From NCBI GenBank assembly GCA_021229015.1, contig CM037785.1:39428766-39492765 (forward strand): a stretch of DNA of 64,000 nt. Reading direction: 5' to 3'. The notes below the pieces were generated by a model, which was not told where the DNA came from, searched no databases, and was given only the letters and a program-made list of their open reading frames with translations. The stretch is from Solen grandis (lineage: Eukaryota > Mollusca > Bivalvia > Adapedonta > Solenidae). Both the position numbers and the translations under genes were made by a program. How positions within the stretch are numbered: the first letter of the stretch is position 1; the number at the start of each line of letters is the position of its first letter. This document shows positions 45,172-56,900 of this stretch, in pieces.

Positions 45172-45470
45172 TTTTTGTTGGGGGTTTAAAGTCCCCACGA
45201 CAGTATTTTTATTTATTTGGAACGGGTTTACTTAATTTCAGTTAAAAAGTGTGCCCACACTGCCGTATCACGCCGTTTGACATTTTTCATTATAAAAAAC
45301 CCCACACCCAGTCACATTATCCTGATACCGAGCCAACCAGTCCTGCAACTACCCTTATATGCTGAGCGTCAAGCAAGGAGCTATAACAGTACCATTTTTT
45401 ACGACTTTGGTATCGAACCCACGACCTCCCGCTCCCGAGGCGGACGCTTCTAACCACTCGGCCACCGGGA
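45172..45470 (-). mobile_element. Complete tRNA-derived SINE
   Basis: On the minus strand the head starts at ~45470: TGGCCGAGTGG (A box, ~45466-45456), then CGCCTCGGGAGCGGGAGG, then GGTTCGATACC (B box, 45419-45409). The body follows with 'ACTGTTATAGC', 'AAGGGTAGTTGCAGGACTGG', 'TCAGGATAATGTGACTGGG' and 'GGCAGTGTGGGC', then the tail 'TTTAAACCCCCAAC'. It would be transcribed by RNA polymerase III and mobilised by a LINE. The minus-strand head is not a working tRNA gene because the acceptor stem does not pair. Confidence 0.75.
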
Positions 45471-45653
45471 ACGGTACACTTGTTTAGCTAGTAATATCAA
45501 TATGATATATGTAAAAAGTTTGTTTTTTTTGCAATTTCTATTACTAATACATATCTGTAAACTTACATTTTCCGAAAATGCTTCAATTAAGGTGAAAGCG
45601 AAAGTAGGATATTTTATGAAAATTCTTACAATTGGCTTTAAATTGGTATTTTT

Positions 45654-46467
45654 AGCTCACCTGAGCACAACGTGCTCAAGGTGAGCTTTTCTGATTGCCT
45701 TTTGTCCGGCGTCCGTCGTCGTCGTGCGTGCGTCCGGCGTCAACAATTGCTTCAAACAACATCTCCTCCTAAACGCTTGGCCAATTTGAAAAATATTTTG
45801 CAGGAATGTTCCTTGGATGAAGCTCTACTAAAGTTGTATAAATGGTTCTGGTCCATTGCATAATTAGGTCACAGGAGCTAAAAATAGATTTTAAAAATGA
45901 AAATTTAAAAAAATCTTCTTCTCTGAAACCACAAGGCCTAGCCTTTTGATTTTTGGTATGTAGCATGATCTTATGACTCTCTACCAAGATTGTACAAATA
46001 TGAACCTGGGTCAAAATTGGCCCCGCCCCAGGGTCACTTGATTTCACATAGCTAATATAGGAAAAACTTGAAAAAATCTTCTTCTCCGAAACCACAAGGC
46101 CTAGTCTTTTGATTTTTGGTATGTAGCATGATCTTATGACTCTCTACCAAGATTGTTCAAATTATGACCCTGGGGTCAAAATTGACCCCGCTCCAGGGAT
46201 CGCTTGATTTTACATAGACTTATATTGGAAAAAAAACAACTAGAAAAATCTTCAAGGTCTGGAGTTTATATATTTGGTATGTAACATGGGCTAATAGACC
46301 TCTACCAAGTAGAGTGTGGTAGTGTGTAGCATTGTCTAGTCGATTCTTACCAACTTTGTTCAAATCATGACCCTGGGGTCAAAATTGGCTCTGCCCCAGG
46401 GGTCACTTGATTTTACATAGCCTAATGATACCAGGTGAGCGATACAGGGCCATCATGGCCCCTTGTT
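45654..46467 (+). mobile_element. Complete Helentron-like family A element
   Basis: The left end AGCTCACCTGAGCACAACGT (45654 on, hairpin with GCTCAAGGTGAG) follows a T run and is followed by 'GTCCGGCGTCCGTCGTC'. There are about three core units ('AAACCACAAGGCCTAG', 'TGGTATGTAGCATGATC', 'CCCCAGGGTCACTTGATTT'). The right end is CCAGGTGAGCGATACA, GGGCCATCATGGCCC (46447-46461), then CTTGTT. It interrupts family G sequence, and two other family G copies lack it, which gives a natural empty site. This is the cleanest full-length copy in the poor-quality half of the window. Confidence 0.75.
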
Positions 46468-47790
46468 TATGTAACTTCCTTATTTTTTTTATCAATTTCA
46501 AACTCTAGGTGCCAAAATAATCGTCTTAAAATTCTCTTCATCTCACTTGCTTAATTTAAGCACTTATTTCTAATGATTCTTAAGATATAAGCCGTAAAAC
46601 TTTGACATGACGGCAAAATCGCTGAAATTCTACATGTTTAAATTCTTATTTTTTATGTAACTTCCTTATACTTTGATCAATTTCAAAACTTTAGGTACCA
46701 AAAAAATCGTCTGAAAATTCTCTACATTTAACACGCTTTATCTATGGGAAAATTTTTTTAAATATTTTTGAGATAAAAGCTTTTAAACCTGAAAAATAAA
46801 AAAAAAACCCACCAAAGTATATGTACGAATTTCTTTTTTTTCCCCCCATTACCCCCATGAATCTTAGGTAAAAACATTAAATTTTAAAACATCAAAAGAA
46901 GGGGCCAAACAGTTTTAAAAACAAATAAAAATTCTTAAATCATTTTTTAAAAAAGAAAAAGGGTTTTTTCGAGTTTAAACATTTTAAAAAACACGGGGGG
47001 TTACCAAATTTTAAATTTTTCCCCCCAAAAACCAACCGATTAAACCCCCCAAACATCAAACACTAAATAAAAACTAAAAGGGCCCTTTCTAACACTAAAA
47101 ATTTTAACCAAAGTGTCTCGATAAAAATTTATTTACCGTTTTTGAGATATTTAAGGCCGAAAAAAAACCCCCGAAAATTGATATATACCTTGCCCTTTTG
47201 GGGATTTTCCGGAAACGAATTACATGGTTCCATAAAATCAAATACTGCTTTCTCAGAAAAAATTTTAAAGGGAATCATACAAAAAAAAAACCCTACAGGG
47301 TTTAAAAAACCGTTAATTTTTTAAACAAACTTTTTCATACATTATGCCGCATGGGACTCATAGGGCTTCATTTTTTTAGAAAAAAGAAAAAAGCCCAAAA
47401 AACTAATATTTCCAAATTTTTAAAATTTTATACTTTTTTAGCTATTTCGAACGTTTTAAAAACCTTTTTTTTTGTTTTTTAAAAAGGGCAGGAGCCCGAA
47501 TTTAATTCCTTTTAAATTTTGCCCTTTCAAAATTTTAAAAAAGACCCGGGGGCCCGGGGGGGGGGGGGGGGGGGGGGGAAACGAAAAGGGGCGGGGGTGA
47601 GGGTTAAGTTTTCCAGCTTAAACGTCATATGACGTCACTAAAATTTGAAAAAATTCAGATCAAAAGGGGACCTATTTAGCTAAACACTGAAACTTTTTTG
47701 AAGACCTATCCAATTGTTTTTTTTTTTTAATTTAAACAACCTAAAAAGGGAAAGGAAAAAAAAGAAAATAAAAAAAAAGAAAAACCAGTT
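46468..47790 (+). mobile_element. Family G element, copy 3
   Basis: 45485-45653 and 46468-46780 are clean, while 46780-47790 is smeared. Two short units with 'ATGTAACTTCCTTAT', 'TTTCAAACTCTAGGTGCC' and 'ATCGTCTTAAAATTCTC' are followed by 'ACACGGGGGGTTACCAAA', 'TTTTTGAGATATTTAAGGCCG' and TGACGTCA at 47630-47637. A hairpin TCATTCG-TGAAAA-CGAATGA at ~47792-47812, followed by AGGACTTTCTG, resembles a family G terminus. A 23-base G run lies at 47556-47578. Confidence 0.5.
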
Positions 47791-48472
47791 TGTCATTCGT
47801 GAAAACGAATGATAGGACTTTCTGAAGCTGTGTTAATGCAAAAACGGGAAATAGAAGTTTAAAGTAATGTTTCACCTCGGTATTATTTCATGTTCATGCT
47901 AAAAAATTTAAACATATATTCCAAAATTAGGAAAAAGATAAAACTTAGTATTGTCTTTTACGAAACATGATTTTTAATTGACGTCGGGAATGACTGCAAC
48001 TTGGGATTTTATTTTAAAAGGCCCCAAATTTTCGAACTTGCTTCAGCCACAATACTTCTTTTTTTTTTGGGAATTAAAGGGAAAGCCCCAAAATATTCAC
48101 ACCTTAGTTTCAAGATGTACCGTTGTAAAAATTTGAAAAAACTGATCACAAAGGGGCGCTGTAGAGCCAAAAAATTTTTTTCACTATTTTTAGCTCTGAC
48201 GTAAACGGACGCCCAAAAGGGGCTGAAATGCTGTTCCAAAAGCGCATATTTTAAACTGCAATAACTCAAAAAATTTTTCATTATTCGAAAAACTGGCAAA
48301 AAATGTCAAAATCATTCCCCCAAATTTAAAATTTAAGTGGTATGCTTATGACCCCCAATACGTCCCGATTCAAAAAAATTTGTGGGAAATGCTGCAAAAA
48401 CTAAAACCCTGTGTAAGTTTCAATTTTTCTATTTTCACCCAAAGCTCTTCAACCCAAAATAAAATTTTTTTG

Positions 48473-48572
48473 NNNNNNNNNNNNNNNNNNNNNNNNNNNN
48501 NNNNNNNNNNNNNNNNNNNNNNNNNNNNNNNNNNNNNNNNNNNNNNNNNNNNNNNNNNNNNNNNNNNNNNNN
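48473..48572. other. Assembly gap, 100 N
   Basis: Exactly 100 N, the usual placeholder for a scaffold join of unknown size. Sequence quality changes across it, from smeared to clean. Any ORF spanning it is meaningless. Confidence 0.99.
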
Positions 48573-49010
48573 AAGAAAGTTTTTCAGGAAAAAAAAATGT
48601 TTTTGTTCCTATTCATTAAACAGACTGCTTAAATCATTTAGCAATTAAATATCCCGTTTGGGGAGTTGATATCTGAAGGTATATACAAGGAACATACACA
48701 ACACAATACCAAGTCCCTGGCATGGGGATGTCATATGGCGGTTGACGTCGACGGGTTTATCTATAGTAGGTGACCATGGGGATTTAATTTTACCTGTATC
48801 TGATTAATTGTTACTTTGAGAAAACTATGCAGATTGTCAGATTTACTTCTAGGAAAAGGTGCTACAGACTAGGAAGTGAATCTATCTATACGAGTACTAT
48901 TTAGATTTATCGGTAAAGAGCACCCGATACGTTATATTTTTAAAGTTTGTGATTTGTACCTGTGATGTTTATATCTCATATGACAAAGTGATGGGTCAGA
49001 AATGAATCCC

Positions 49011-49012
<2 letters not shown>
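48573..49012. other. Unique clean spacer
   Basis: No exon, repeat or RNA gene was recognised. Confidence 0.45.
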
Positions 49013-49045
<33 letters not shown>

Positions 49046-49096
49046 ATGAATGAATGAATGAATGAATGAATGAATGAATGAATGAATGAATGAATG

Positions 49097-49126
<30 letters not shown>
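49013..49126 (+). repeat. Compound (GAAA)n-(GAAT)n-(GAAA)n microsatellite
   Basis: About eight GAAA, then about thirteen GAAT, then about seven GAAA units. The symmetrical order suggests GAAT arose inside a GAAA array. The minus-strand ORF over it reads FLSFFLSF and IHSFIHSF runs and is not a gene. Confidence 0.95.
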
Positions 49127-49127
<1 letters not shown>

Positions 49128-50998
49128 ACATGATGAAAAGGAAGAGAGGGAGAAGGATGTGTAGTAAAAAAGATAAAAATTGTAACAATAAAAAAGATTT
49201 ATCTTACTTGTCCAGGTGAGTCAAAGATGCTTATTGTGAATTGCTCCCGTGCATTGACAAGTTGCCTAAAAGTAAGAAAAGTATGCATAAAATTTTTTTT
49301 CTCCTCCTGTGTTTTACAAATCTGCTATACATCTATTAAGTAACTTCTCAATCTTTTCTTATAGATTTGTAAAAAAAAGTATATTGAAATCTGAAAAGGG
49401 GTAAACGGATTCTGCCACAACGGGCAATAGCAGAGTTAATATCTAAAATAGATACTAACAAGGTCTTTTCAATTACTGTTATGCAATATGCATAGTGTTA
49501 TTGTAATTCCCTTTAAACTGAAATGCATACATTCACAACCAAATAGTTTACAAAACTTAAAAGGGGTTTTTTTAAATTTGAAAAAGTTTTTTATAAATTT
49601 TGTCTCTCTTTTTTAAATTTTAGCATGATAATTTCAAAAAAAAAATTGCGCTTTACCTGAAAATTGGGTCAAAAACTTTTGCTCCCATAACCCCGGGGGG
49701 TTTCCTTTTTGGGGTTAACAAAAGAAAAGAGCCAGGGGGTTGTTTTTGGCCCGCCCCTGCCGTTTTCCGACGGGGGGAGTACCGGGGGGGAAATTTTTAT
49801 TTTGGGGCCCCCTTCGGGGGGTTTTTTTTCCCATGACCTTTTTTTAAGGTCCGCACACTTTTTAAAAGGGGAAAAAGTAAAAAAAAAAAATGATTTAAAC
49901 AAAAGACCCTTTTTATTTTTCTGATATGACTGGAAAAACTCGGGCCGTAATCCTCCCAATTCCACGGGGGGCTTTGGGAACCCGATCAATAAGTTTCTAA
50001 ACCCCCGGAAGTTTTTTTTTTCTTATTTCATTGTGACCGCCCGCTCAGTAAAAAAAACTTTTAAAGTTTGAAGAAGGTGGGTTGTCTTTTAACCCCTTTT
50101 TCGATTAAAAAAACTCGGGGTTTTTTTTTGAAACCCCCTCCCACAACCAACATGTGTTTTTCCATGTATTGATTTTTAAATGTTTTTGATTTTTAAAGGA
50201 AAGGGGAAAATTTTTAAAAATCCGGGTTTTAAATAAAAAAACAATTTAAGTAAAAAAACCCTTTTCAGCCAATCAGGTGGGGGGAATTTTAAATTTTTAA
50301 AAGGTGGATATAAAAATAAAAAACAAATTTGGTGTCTGGGACGGGTCGAATATAGGGAATCGTGGGTCTTTTTTCCCAAAAAGGGTTTGGGTTTTGGGGG
50401 TTGGGGTTTTCAATAAAAATTTTTTTTTTCTTCATTTTTCATTTTTTTTTTTTTTCGTTTGCCCTAAAGATGGGCGGGTTTCCCAATTTCTTTCATTTTC
50501 ACTATCTTTACACGAACGAGTATTTTTTTTAATTTTTTCGCTTTTCGCACCCATAGCTTTAAAAATTTATTATAGACATGCTTCATTTGTTGTGAATTTT
50601 GAAACGTCGCGCCATTAATTTTTTCGGGCCGGACAAGGGGTTTAACCCAATACAGTGTGCGGGGGAGCGGTCTTTTCAACCGGGACAAGTCTTTTTTAAT
50701 TTTTTCTCGCAAAAATTTGATATACGGTTTGTATTATTATTGATTTTTTTTTTCCTTACCGCATTTCAAATTTAAAAACTTTTAAAGGGTTTTTTTTTTG
50801 GAAATTTTTTTGGGGTCAAATATTAAGTTAAAATGTTTTTATTTATGTGCAAAAAAACTTTGCTTTTTTGCTGCAAATGTCGAAGTTTTAAAAAATTTTT
50901 TTTTGTTTTTTACTTTTTTCTATACGCCAAAAAAATTAAAAAACCCCTTTTTTAAGTCACAAACAAAAATATTTTTTGTTAAATTTTATTGTAGAAAA
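49127..50998. other. Spacer, clean then noisy, no features
   Basis: It is clean to ~49555 and then smeared to ~50998. Long opposite-strand ORFs at 49669-49989 and 49709-49924 come from G/C runs and have no domain character. Confidence 0.4.
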
Positions 50999-51028
50999 AA
51001 AGAGAGAGAGAGTGGGGGGGGGGGGGGA
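50999..51028 (+). repeat. (AG)n then poly-G tract
   Basis: Short AG repeat followed by about 13 G. It marks the end of a noisy block; clean sequence follows. Confidence 0.8.
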
Positions 51029-52068
51029 GAAATATTGTCGGTGGGCGTTAAAACCAATCAATCAACAAACAAAACATTAAACGCTTGTTTATAGAATATT
51101 GTGGGCTATAGATACTGGATAGTAAGAGCGGTGATGTGACATTGTTACAGTCTGATGAAACAAATGGTGCTTTTCATCTTTAATTTCTTGTACGACCATG
51201 TTAACGCAAACATTAAAGGGGGGTTATTGGCATTTGTTCCAGGTTCGAAATAACGTATAAACATATTTTCCCTCTGTTTTGTCTGTTTCCGCGCATTAGT
51301 TACCCCGAATTATGCACGGTAAATCAAAATTTTGCTATATATTATGCATGATGCCAAAATTTTTAAGACTACACAACTTAAACAAAATCTAAAAATACAA
51401 TACAGGGGCAATTTTAAAAATTTTATTTGCAACAGAAAAAAGGGTGTTCTTTTATATTCCTCGCAATAATTCTCGAACCTCGGTTTGTATATTTTCGGTT
51501 TTTGGGTAAGGTTAAGGATTTGTTTTATGGGTATGTTTTTGTATCTGGTTTGGTTATGGACTAAAATAAGGGTTAGTTTTAATGTTGAATTACATATCGA
51601 GGTATACGTCGGAATAATGTATCTCGTATTACAAGACTCTACATACAGATCGAGGTATAAACCGTAATAGTGAGGTATGAGCCCACATATGAAGACTGCA
51701 AGTTAAACATACCCGACAAGGGTTTCAAAAAAATTATGTGAACGTAGGATAATAATCTTATTTACAGGATTTTTTAATCTACATTATCTACAATAGAATT
51801 TAATATAAATAATGACGGGTTATAACCTTTTTGCATATTCATAAACTGTTTTAACTAGCAATTCAACAATTCACAGTTTTTAGTTGTTGTGACGCACCAA
51901 CTACAGTACTACGTTTTAACTCCCGTTCTCCTAGATTTTTAAAAACCCAATAAATCCTCAAAAGTGTAAAAAATGATCAAACAATTGTATATACTCTACA
52001 ACCTAGTACATTAGAAAAGCAAAAGCTGAAAAACCAAGCTTTTTTCAAAATAAATACTTAAAGACTAC
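51029..52068. other. Unique clean spacer, no features
   Basis: No splice-flanked open stretch or known repeat was seen. Confidence 0.45.
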
Positions 52069-52070
52069 AA

Positions 52071-52946
52071 CAAAGGGCCATATGACCCGGATCGCTCACC
52101 TGAGTATAGGGGGTTACCCAAGGAACATCAGTCTGTATAAACATTTGAAATCTGGCCAGTAATTTTGAAGGAGGTGATCCCTGCAAAGTTTTTATCAAAT
52201 TCTGTCCAACAGTTTCAGAGGAGATGTCGTTTAAAGATTTCACTATATACATATAAAGAAATTATCCCCGCCCCTGGGGGCCATGTTTTTTATGGATCAG
52301 AATAATTTCAGCAACTTTTGTTTAAGCTTTACCCAAGGATCATCCCTGCCAAATTTAATCAAATTCTGCCCAAGTGAATTTCAGAGGAGATGTTTTTTTA
52401 AGATTTCACTATATCATATTAGGCAAATTACCCCGCCCCTGGCGGCCATGTTTATTTACGGATCGGAAAATTTTTGCGCTTTTGTGAAGCATCCCCAAGG
52501 ATCATCCCTGCCAAATATAAACAAATTTTGTCCAAAAATTTTTTGGCCCCCCGCCCCTGGCGGGCCATGATTTTTTACCCAGGATCGAAATAAAATTTTA
52601 ACAATATTGCAGAACATAAAAAACCCCCCCAGGAAAACGAAATCTGTAACCAACAATATATTGAAAAATCTGGCCAATAGTTTTTTGAAGGGGGAGATGG
52701 AAAAAAATTGGGGAAAAGTTTTTCCTTTTCTTTTTTTTCTTTCTTTTTTGCCATGGTAACCAGAGTTCCACATGGAATTAAGTTTATTTTAGCAACTTTT
52801 GTGAAGGGTTTACCCAAGGGAAAATCCCTGCCAAATTTAATCAAATTCTGCCCAGCGGTTTCCCGAGGAGATGTTTAAAGTAAAATGTTGGGCCGACGGA
52901 CCGACGGACGCAGGGTGATCACAAAAGCTTCGTGCTCAGGTGAGCT
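52071..52946 (-). mobile_element. Helentron-like family B element
   Basis: On the minus strand the left end AGCTCACCTGAGCACGAAGC starts at 52946 and is followed by 'GCGTCCGTCGGTCCGTCGG'. The core has about two and a half family B units ('CCGCTGGGCAGAATTTGATT', 'GGTTACCATGGCAA', 'CATGGCCGCCAGGGGCGGGG'). The right end reads CTCAGGTGAGCGATCC then GGGTCATATGGCCC and TTTGTTG at ~52070. CTCACCTGAG and CTCAGGTGAG are exact inverted partners. The palindrome has a mismatch compared with other copies. Confidence 0.7.
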
Positions 52947-53111
52947 AAAAATCGCCTGTGACATGAGAACATTATAGGACTGTTTTTCTATCTGATGTAA
53001 ATGCAATCGAATGATGTAACTGTTTTTATCACGAATCACTTTTTCCAAGCGCACGAATATAGTTTTTCTTCGATGCAAAGGTGGCTCGCAAATAAATTTG
53101 ATAAATAAATG

Positions 53112-53232
53112 TGCAGGTTCGGTCATTTTTGGCTGTGAAATCCAAACAATCATTTTAACATACTTATAATCACATCAATTTTATCGACCCTCATATTTAT
53201 TTTTTACACTAAAAAATGACCGAAACCTGTAT
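53112..53232. repeat. Short fold-back element, ~120 bp
   Basis: CAGGTTCGGTCATTTTT (53116-53132) pairs with AAAAATGACCGAAACCTG (~53213-53230), with one extra A. This resembles a small MITE, but no matching target duplication was found. Confidence 0.5.
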
Positions 53233-53652
53233 ATAACTATCCGAAATGAGTTCGGAGCCCTGAGCTGTGAAGAAGTTTGCGTAATTACTTCGATCTATAA
53301 ATAGAGTCTGTTGTATGAATACAAATCAAAGCTCTGATAACGCTGGGGGAACAGGAATGCCGCATTTTTTTTTGTTTATCAAAGTGAATATAATATTGGT
53401 GATCGTTACTTCAAACACTCTTTCATTTTGACACACACAACCTCAGGCGCGTTTGATTGAGTGAATTTTATTATTTTGTTTTGGTGTCGTTTTATGATTT
53501 AAATACAGTGTCAGGACGGTAAAACTCCAGTACAACAAATCAATTGATTAGGAGATATTGCTCTTACTTTTCAAAAATCAATGTTACTTCACCATTATGC
53601 TTTGGGACGGCGCCCATTCTTTTTAATCAACATATTTGACCTTTACTTTACC

Positions 53653-53941
53653 GGTCCCGGTGACCGAGTGGTTAAGGTTCCGGCCCGGAATCGGGAGATC
53701 GTGGGTTCGACCCCCGACGCGACATACCAAGGGGCGTTAAAATGGTACTGGTATAGCCCCCTTGCTTGACCTCAGTATTAAGGGTAAGTCCAGGACTGGT
53801 GGCCTGGTGTAAAGGGTAATGTGATGGATTGGTATCAGGCCTCATATGCAGTGTGACGAACTATTTTGTCTCAAGTAGACTTAGTCTCCGAATGACTGAT
53901 GAACTGTCGCCGGGAGTTAAACTTCATAAACAAACAGACTA
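53653..53941 (+). mobile_element. Complete tRNA-derived SINE
   Basis: The head has A box TGACCGAGTGG (53661-53671) and B box GGGTTCGACCCCC (53703-53715). The body follows: 'AAAATGGTACTGGTATAGCC', 'AAGGGTAAGTCCAGGACTGG', 'TTGGTATCAGGCCTCATATG', 'CTCCGAATGACTGATGAACTG'. The tail is 'GCCGGGAGTTAAAC' with AAACAAAC. It is the best reference copy in the window for the four other SINE copies of this type. The ORF at 53581-53769 reads across the head and is not a gene. Confidence 0.8.
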
Positions 53942-54543
53942 TGATTACCTTTTTTTCACATCCACTTACTTCCTTCCAAAAGTACATTCAATCATACCTG
54001 CAGAACTATGACACTGAAATACATTGAAAATTTTTTTACAACGGTGACCTTGACGTTAAATGACATAGACCTCACAATTGTGGTGAAAATTTGGGTTTTT
54101 TTAAATGAGCATGAATATGCTCAATTGCAAAGAGTAGATACAATTTCGTATTATCGTCAACTTACTGAAATAATTGCGTGGGTGCTGTTTTTAGACAGTC
54201 GCTAGACTCTAGACATCTTAGAAGTGCAATGTGAAAAACATGAGAAAAAATTTTTATCACAGTTATAAATATATTCCTTATATAATTTGATCGCGTCATC
54301 ACTGGGGAAAAAAACTATCTATCTGTCTACAACCCAATATCTGTCTATATGTTAGGTACTATGTGTAACACGCCAGGGTAGTTTTTTTATAGAAAAGTAC
54401 CAATTCCCCGCCCTTGCAATAACTGATGAAAAACCGTGCAGTTATCCCGATAACCGCAGCAGTAATGGCGGACACTCAGTTTAACAATGGTGGCACGACC
54501 TTGAGATGATCTGATTAGCGGAATCCAAAAAAACCTTTCGTCC
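53942..54543. other. Unique clean spacer
   Basis: No gene was recognised. The ORF at 54008-54205 lacks splice signals and domain character. Confidence 0.4.
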
Positions 54544-54570
54544 TTTTTTTTTTTTTTTTTTTTTTTTTTT
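54544..54570 (+). repeat. Poly-T tract
   Basis: An uninterrupted run of about 27 T. It could be the A tail of a minus-strand retroposed sequence, but no body was recognised above it. Confidence 0.9.
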
Positions 54571-55186
54571 GTTAAGGTCATAACGTTTTTCTCAAATTTG
54601 AACGCATAAAATTTGGGGTAGAAAATATCATGTGGCCATACGACGTGGTACATAAGGTCATTATATTACGCTGTCCCCAAGTACATATTTTGCCACGATT
54701 CGACAGAAAAAAGTATGTCATCAATTTTTATGAGATAAAGTGCTGCGAAGCGGAAAATGGTGCTCTATACATGTGATTCTTTTGTCAGAACAAAACATTC
54801 AGAGTTTGCTGTCTCGAAAAGCACACCAAATAGTGATGTTTTCCTAAATGCTTGAAAGTGGTATGGCACACTGAATTAGAGAACTTTTGAGAATATGGGG
54901 AAAAGTCCATCGATGACAAGTTAACTTGGTTAACTTGTGATAGAAAGATTTTCCGCACTGTCGTTCACATCCATGGTCAAACGCGAAACCTAACAACTTA
55001 AACAGATTATCACACCAATTCGTACGTCCTTCTCTATTCAAAGGTACATGGGGGGGGGGTCAAAAATTTTTGAAAATTGGCTAAGGGACTTTCTTTCACT
55101 GTGGTCTTTTCACGAGGTTTCTCTTTTGATACCCAAGCGCTCAAAACTTGGATCATCTGCATAAAAAAAGTCCGAGACTGTTGTAA
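54571..55186. other. Unique spacer with one perfect palindrome
   Basis: 54916-54938 is ACAAGTTAAC-TTG-GTTAACTTGT, two perfect 10-base arms. Nothing else was recognised. Confidence 0.5.
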
Positions 55187-55207
55187 CCCCCCCCCCCCCC
55201 CCCCCCC
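55187..55207 (+). repeat. Poly-C tract, 21 bp
   Basis: An uninterrupted run of C. The ORF at 55077-55268 that crosses it gains a proline run and is not a gene. Confidence 0.9.
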
Positions 55208-55235
55208 TTTCTACATTTTGGCCATGTTTTCAAGT

Positions 55236-55359
55236 CATATATTGCATGGCTTTACTCGTGGGTCTTGATTAACCCGCCCACATACATTCATGGGCATGCG
55301 TGCACTCAGTATAGTGTGCAGGTTTATCAAGCTCATCTCGCCAAGCCATGCAATATATA
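55236..55359. repeat. Fold-back element with two nested arm pairs
   Basis: CATATATTGCATGGCTT (55236-55252) pairs with AAGCCATGCAATATATA (55343-55359). Inside it, CTTGATTAACC (~55264) pairs with GGTTTATCAAG (~55321) with one mismatch. This gives a ~124-bp hairpin with MITE-like form. Confidence 0.55.
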
Positions 55360-56444
55360 TTACTTTTATTTTATATATCTATTCATTTAACTATTTATCT
55401 TTTCGTGGCTTCGGGCAGTTACAAACATTTGGTGCACACATGTATTGTATTCCCCTTACGGTGTGCGTAGTAATGAATTCAATGCATATATCGTGTATAT
55501 TTTTAAGCCAAGTACGTAGGAAAAACCCTTGTGGACATCCTTCTCAACTCTTACTCACCAGCGAATGGGCGTTTTCGATTTTCGAGTATAATAAAATCAT
55601 TGCTTTTTGCATGCATGTCATGGCGACATATTTTCACCAACACGAACTTGGTTACGTTTGAAATGAAGACAAAATTAACGTTGCACAAATTGTAGCTTGT
55701 TTGCAAAGCAAATCCCAGACCATCATTGCAGACGACATAAATACAGACACATCTTAATTAATGAGCAGATTCTACTGTAAGATCTAGCGAGAAGTCTTTC
55801 GTAACGACAAAACCAATCATTCTAGAGAAACTGTATCATTTTACTTTTTTTTTTTCTTACATTGGGAGCGGAGGATTGAAAAAATTAACAAAGGATTCAC
55901 AGTAAAAATAAGAATGCGATTCTTGTTCAGTTCATGTTCATTCGTGACTTATCCTCTTCATGCCCTGGGAAATAGTAAATTTTTCATACTAATTTTAAAC
56001 GGTCCCGGTTTTAACGATTTCATTTGACCATAATTCAATCCCCACCCCCACCCACACTTTAAAAAAGTTTCCAAAATCCCCCCAGAATTATTAAATAAGA
56101 TATCAACTTTCCCGACGAAGAAACATTAAAGGGGTTGGATTGGAGGTTCATTTGAATTCACTAGTCTTATTTTAACTCATACAAAATCAACAGTTTTGGA
56201 AAATCAAAGACTAAAAGAAATATTAATAATACATATTTATATATTATAATTGTTTAAGTTTACAATTTCGGTGGTTCATTTGAAAATTCATTTAAATTCC
56301 GGGAGGGAGGGGGTGGGGATATAATCGTGGGAAGACATTTGTAAACGTTTTTGTGTTACCGATGAGAGGAATTGAAAACGTTTTTTTTTTTTAAAATTCC
56401 TGAAGGTAACATGAAAGGGGAGAGGGCTTGAAAACGTTACAAAA
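55360..56444. other. Unique clean spacer
   Basis: No gene or repeat was recognised. The 123-codon ORF at 55290-55661 starts inside the fold-back and has no domain character. Confidence 0.4.
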
Positions 56445-56662
56445 CCGGGGGCCCAGTGGTTAGAGTACCCGCCCCGTAGGTTCGATTCCTGTCGCACTTT
56501 ACTAAAATCGTTAGACAGTATGGGTTTGGGCACTGTATATAAGGGGGAGTTCGTGACTGGCTGGTCAAGTGTCAGCAATGTGTGTGGTATCAATATCTGT
56601 TTAAAATAGGCTAAGTCTCCAAATGACTGAAAAACTGTCTATGACACGTTAAAACCCAAAAA
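56445..56662 (+). mobile_element. tRNA-derived SINE, shortened head
   Basis: The head CCCAGTGGTTAGAGTACCC plus GGTTCGATTCC (B box, ~56479-56489) has lost the middle of the anticodon region. The body has 'AGTTCGTGACTGGCTGG', 'AATGTGTGTGGTATCAATA' and 'CTCCAAATGACTGAAAAACTG', and the tail is 'CACGTTAAAACCCAAAAAA'. It belongs to the same family as 53653-53941 but is more diverged. Confidence 0.7.
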
Positions 56663-56900
56663 ATCGGCGTGTATAGTGAGTGATATAGGGTGAGACTGAG
56701 TCAAAATTTATTACTGTACCCATCAGATGATGAGGGTAATACATGATTCTATACAGAATCTTACACTGGAATCACTCTGTCCCGCTTGTATGCATATTTC
56801 TTCAACTATGCACCCCTCCTGAAATACTAATTACTTACCTTTGTGGTTACTCAATTATTCCCAATTGTTTACTGATTGGACAGAAAACGCGCGTATATTT

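Noticed and set aside
48976..49188. Minus-strand ORF with FLSFF and IHSF repeats
   Set aside because: Translation of the GAAA/GAAT microsatellite.
53653..53720. A tRNA gene
   Set aside because: A and B boxes are present but the acceptor stem does not pair and the sequence continues into a SINE body found elsewhere. The same applies to the heads at 45409-45470, 56445-56490 and 63632-63703.
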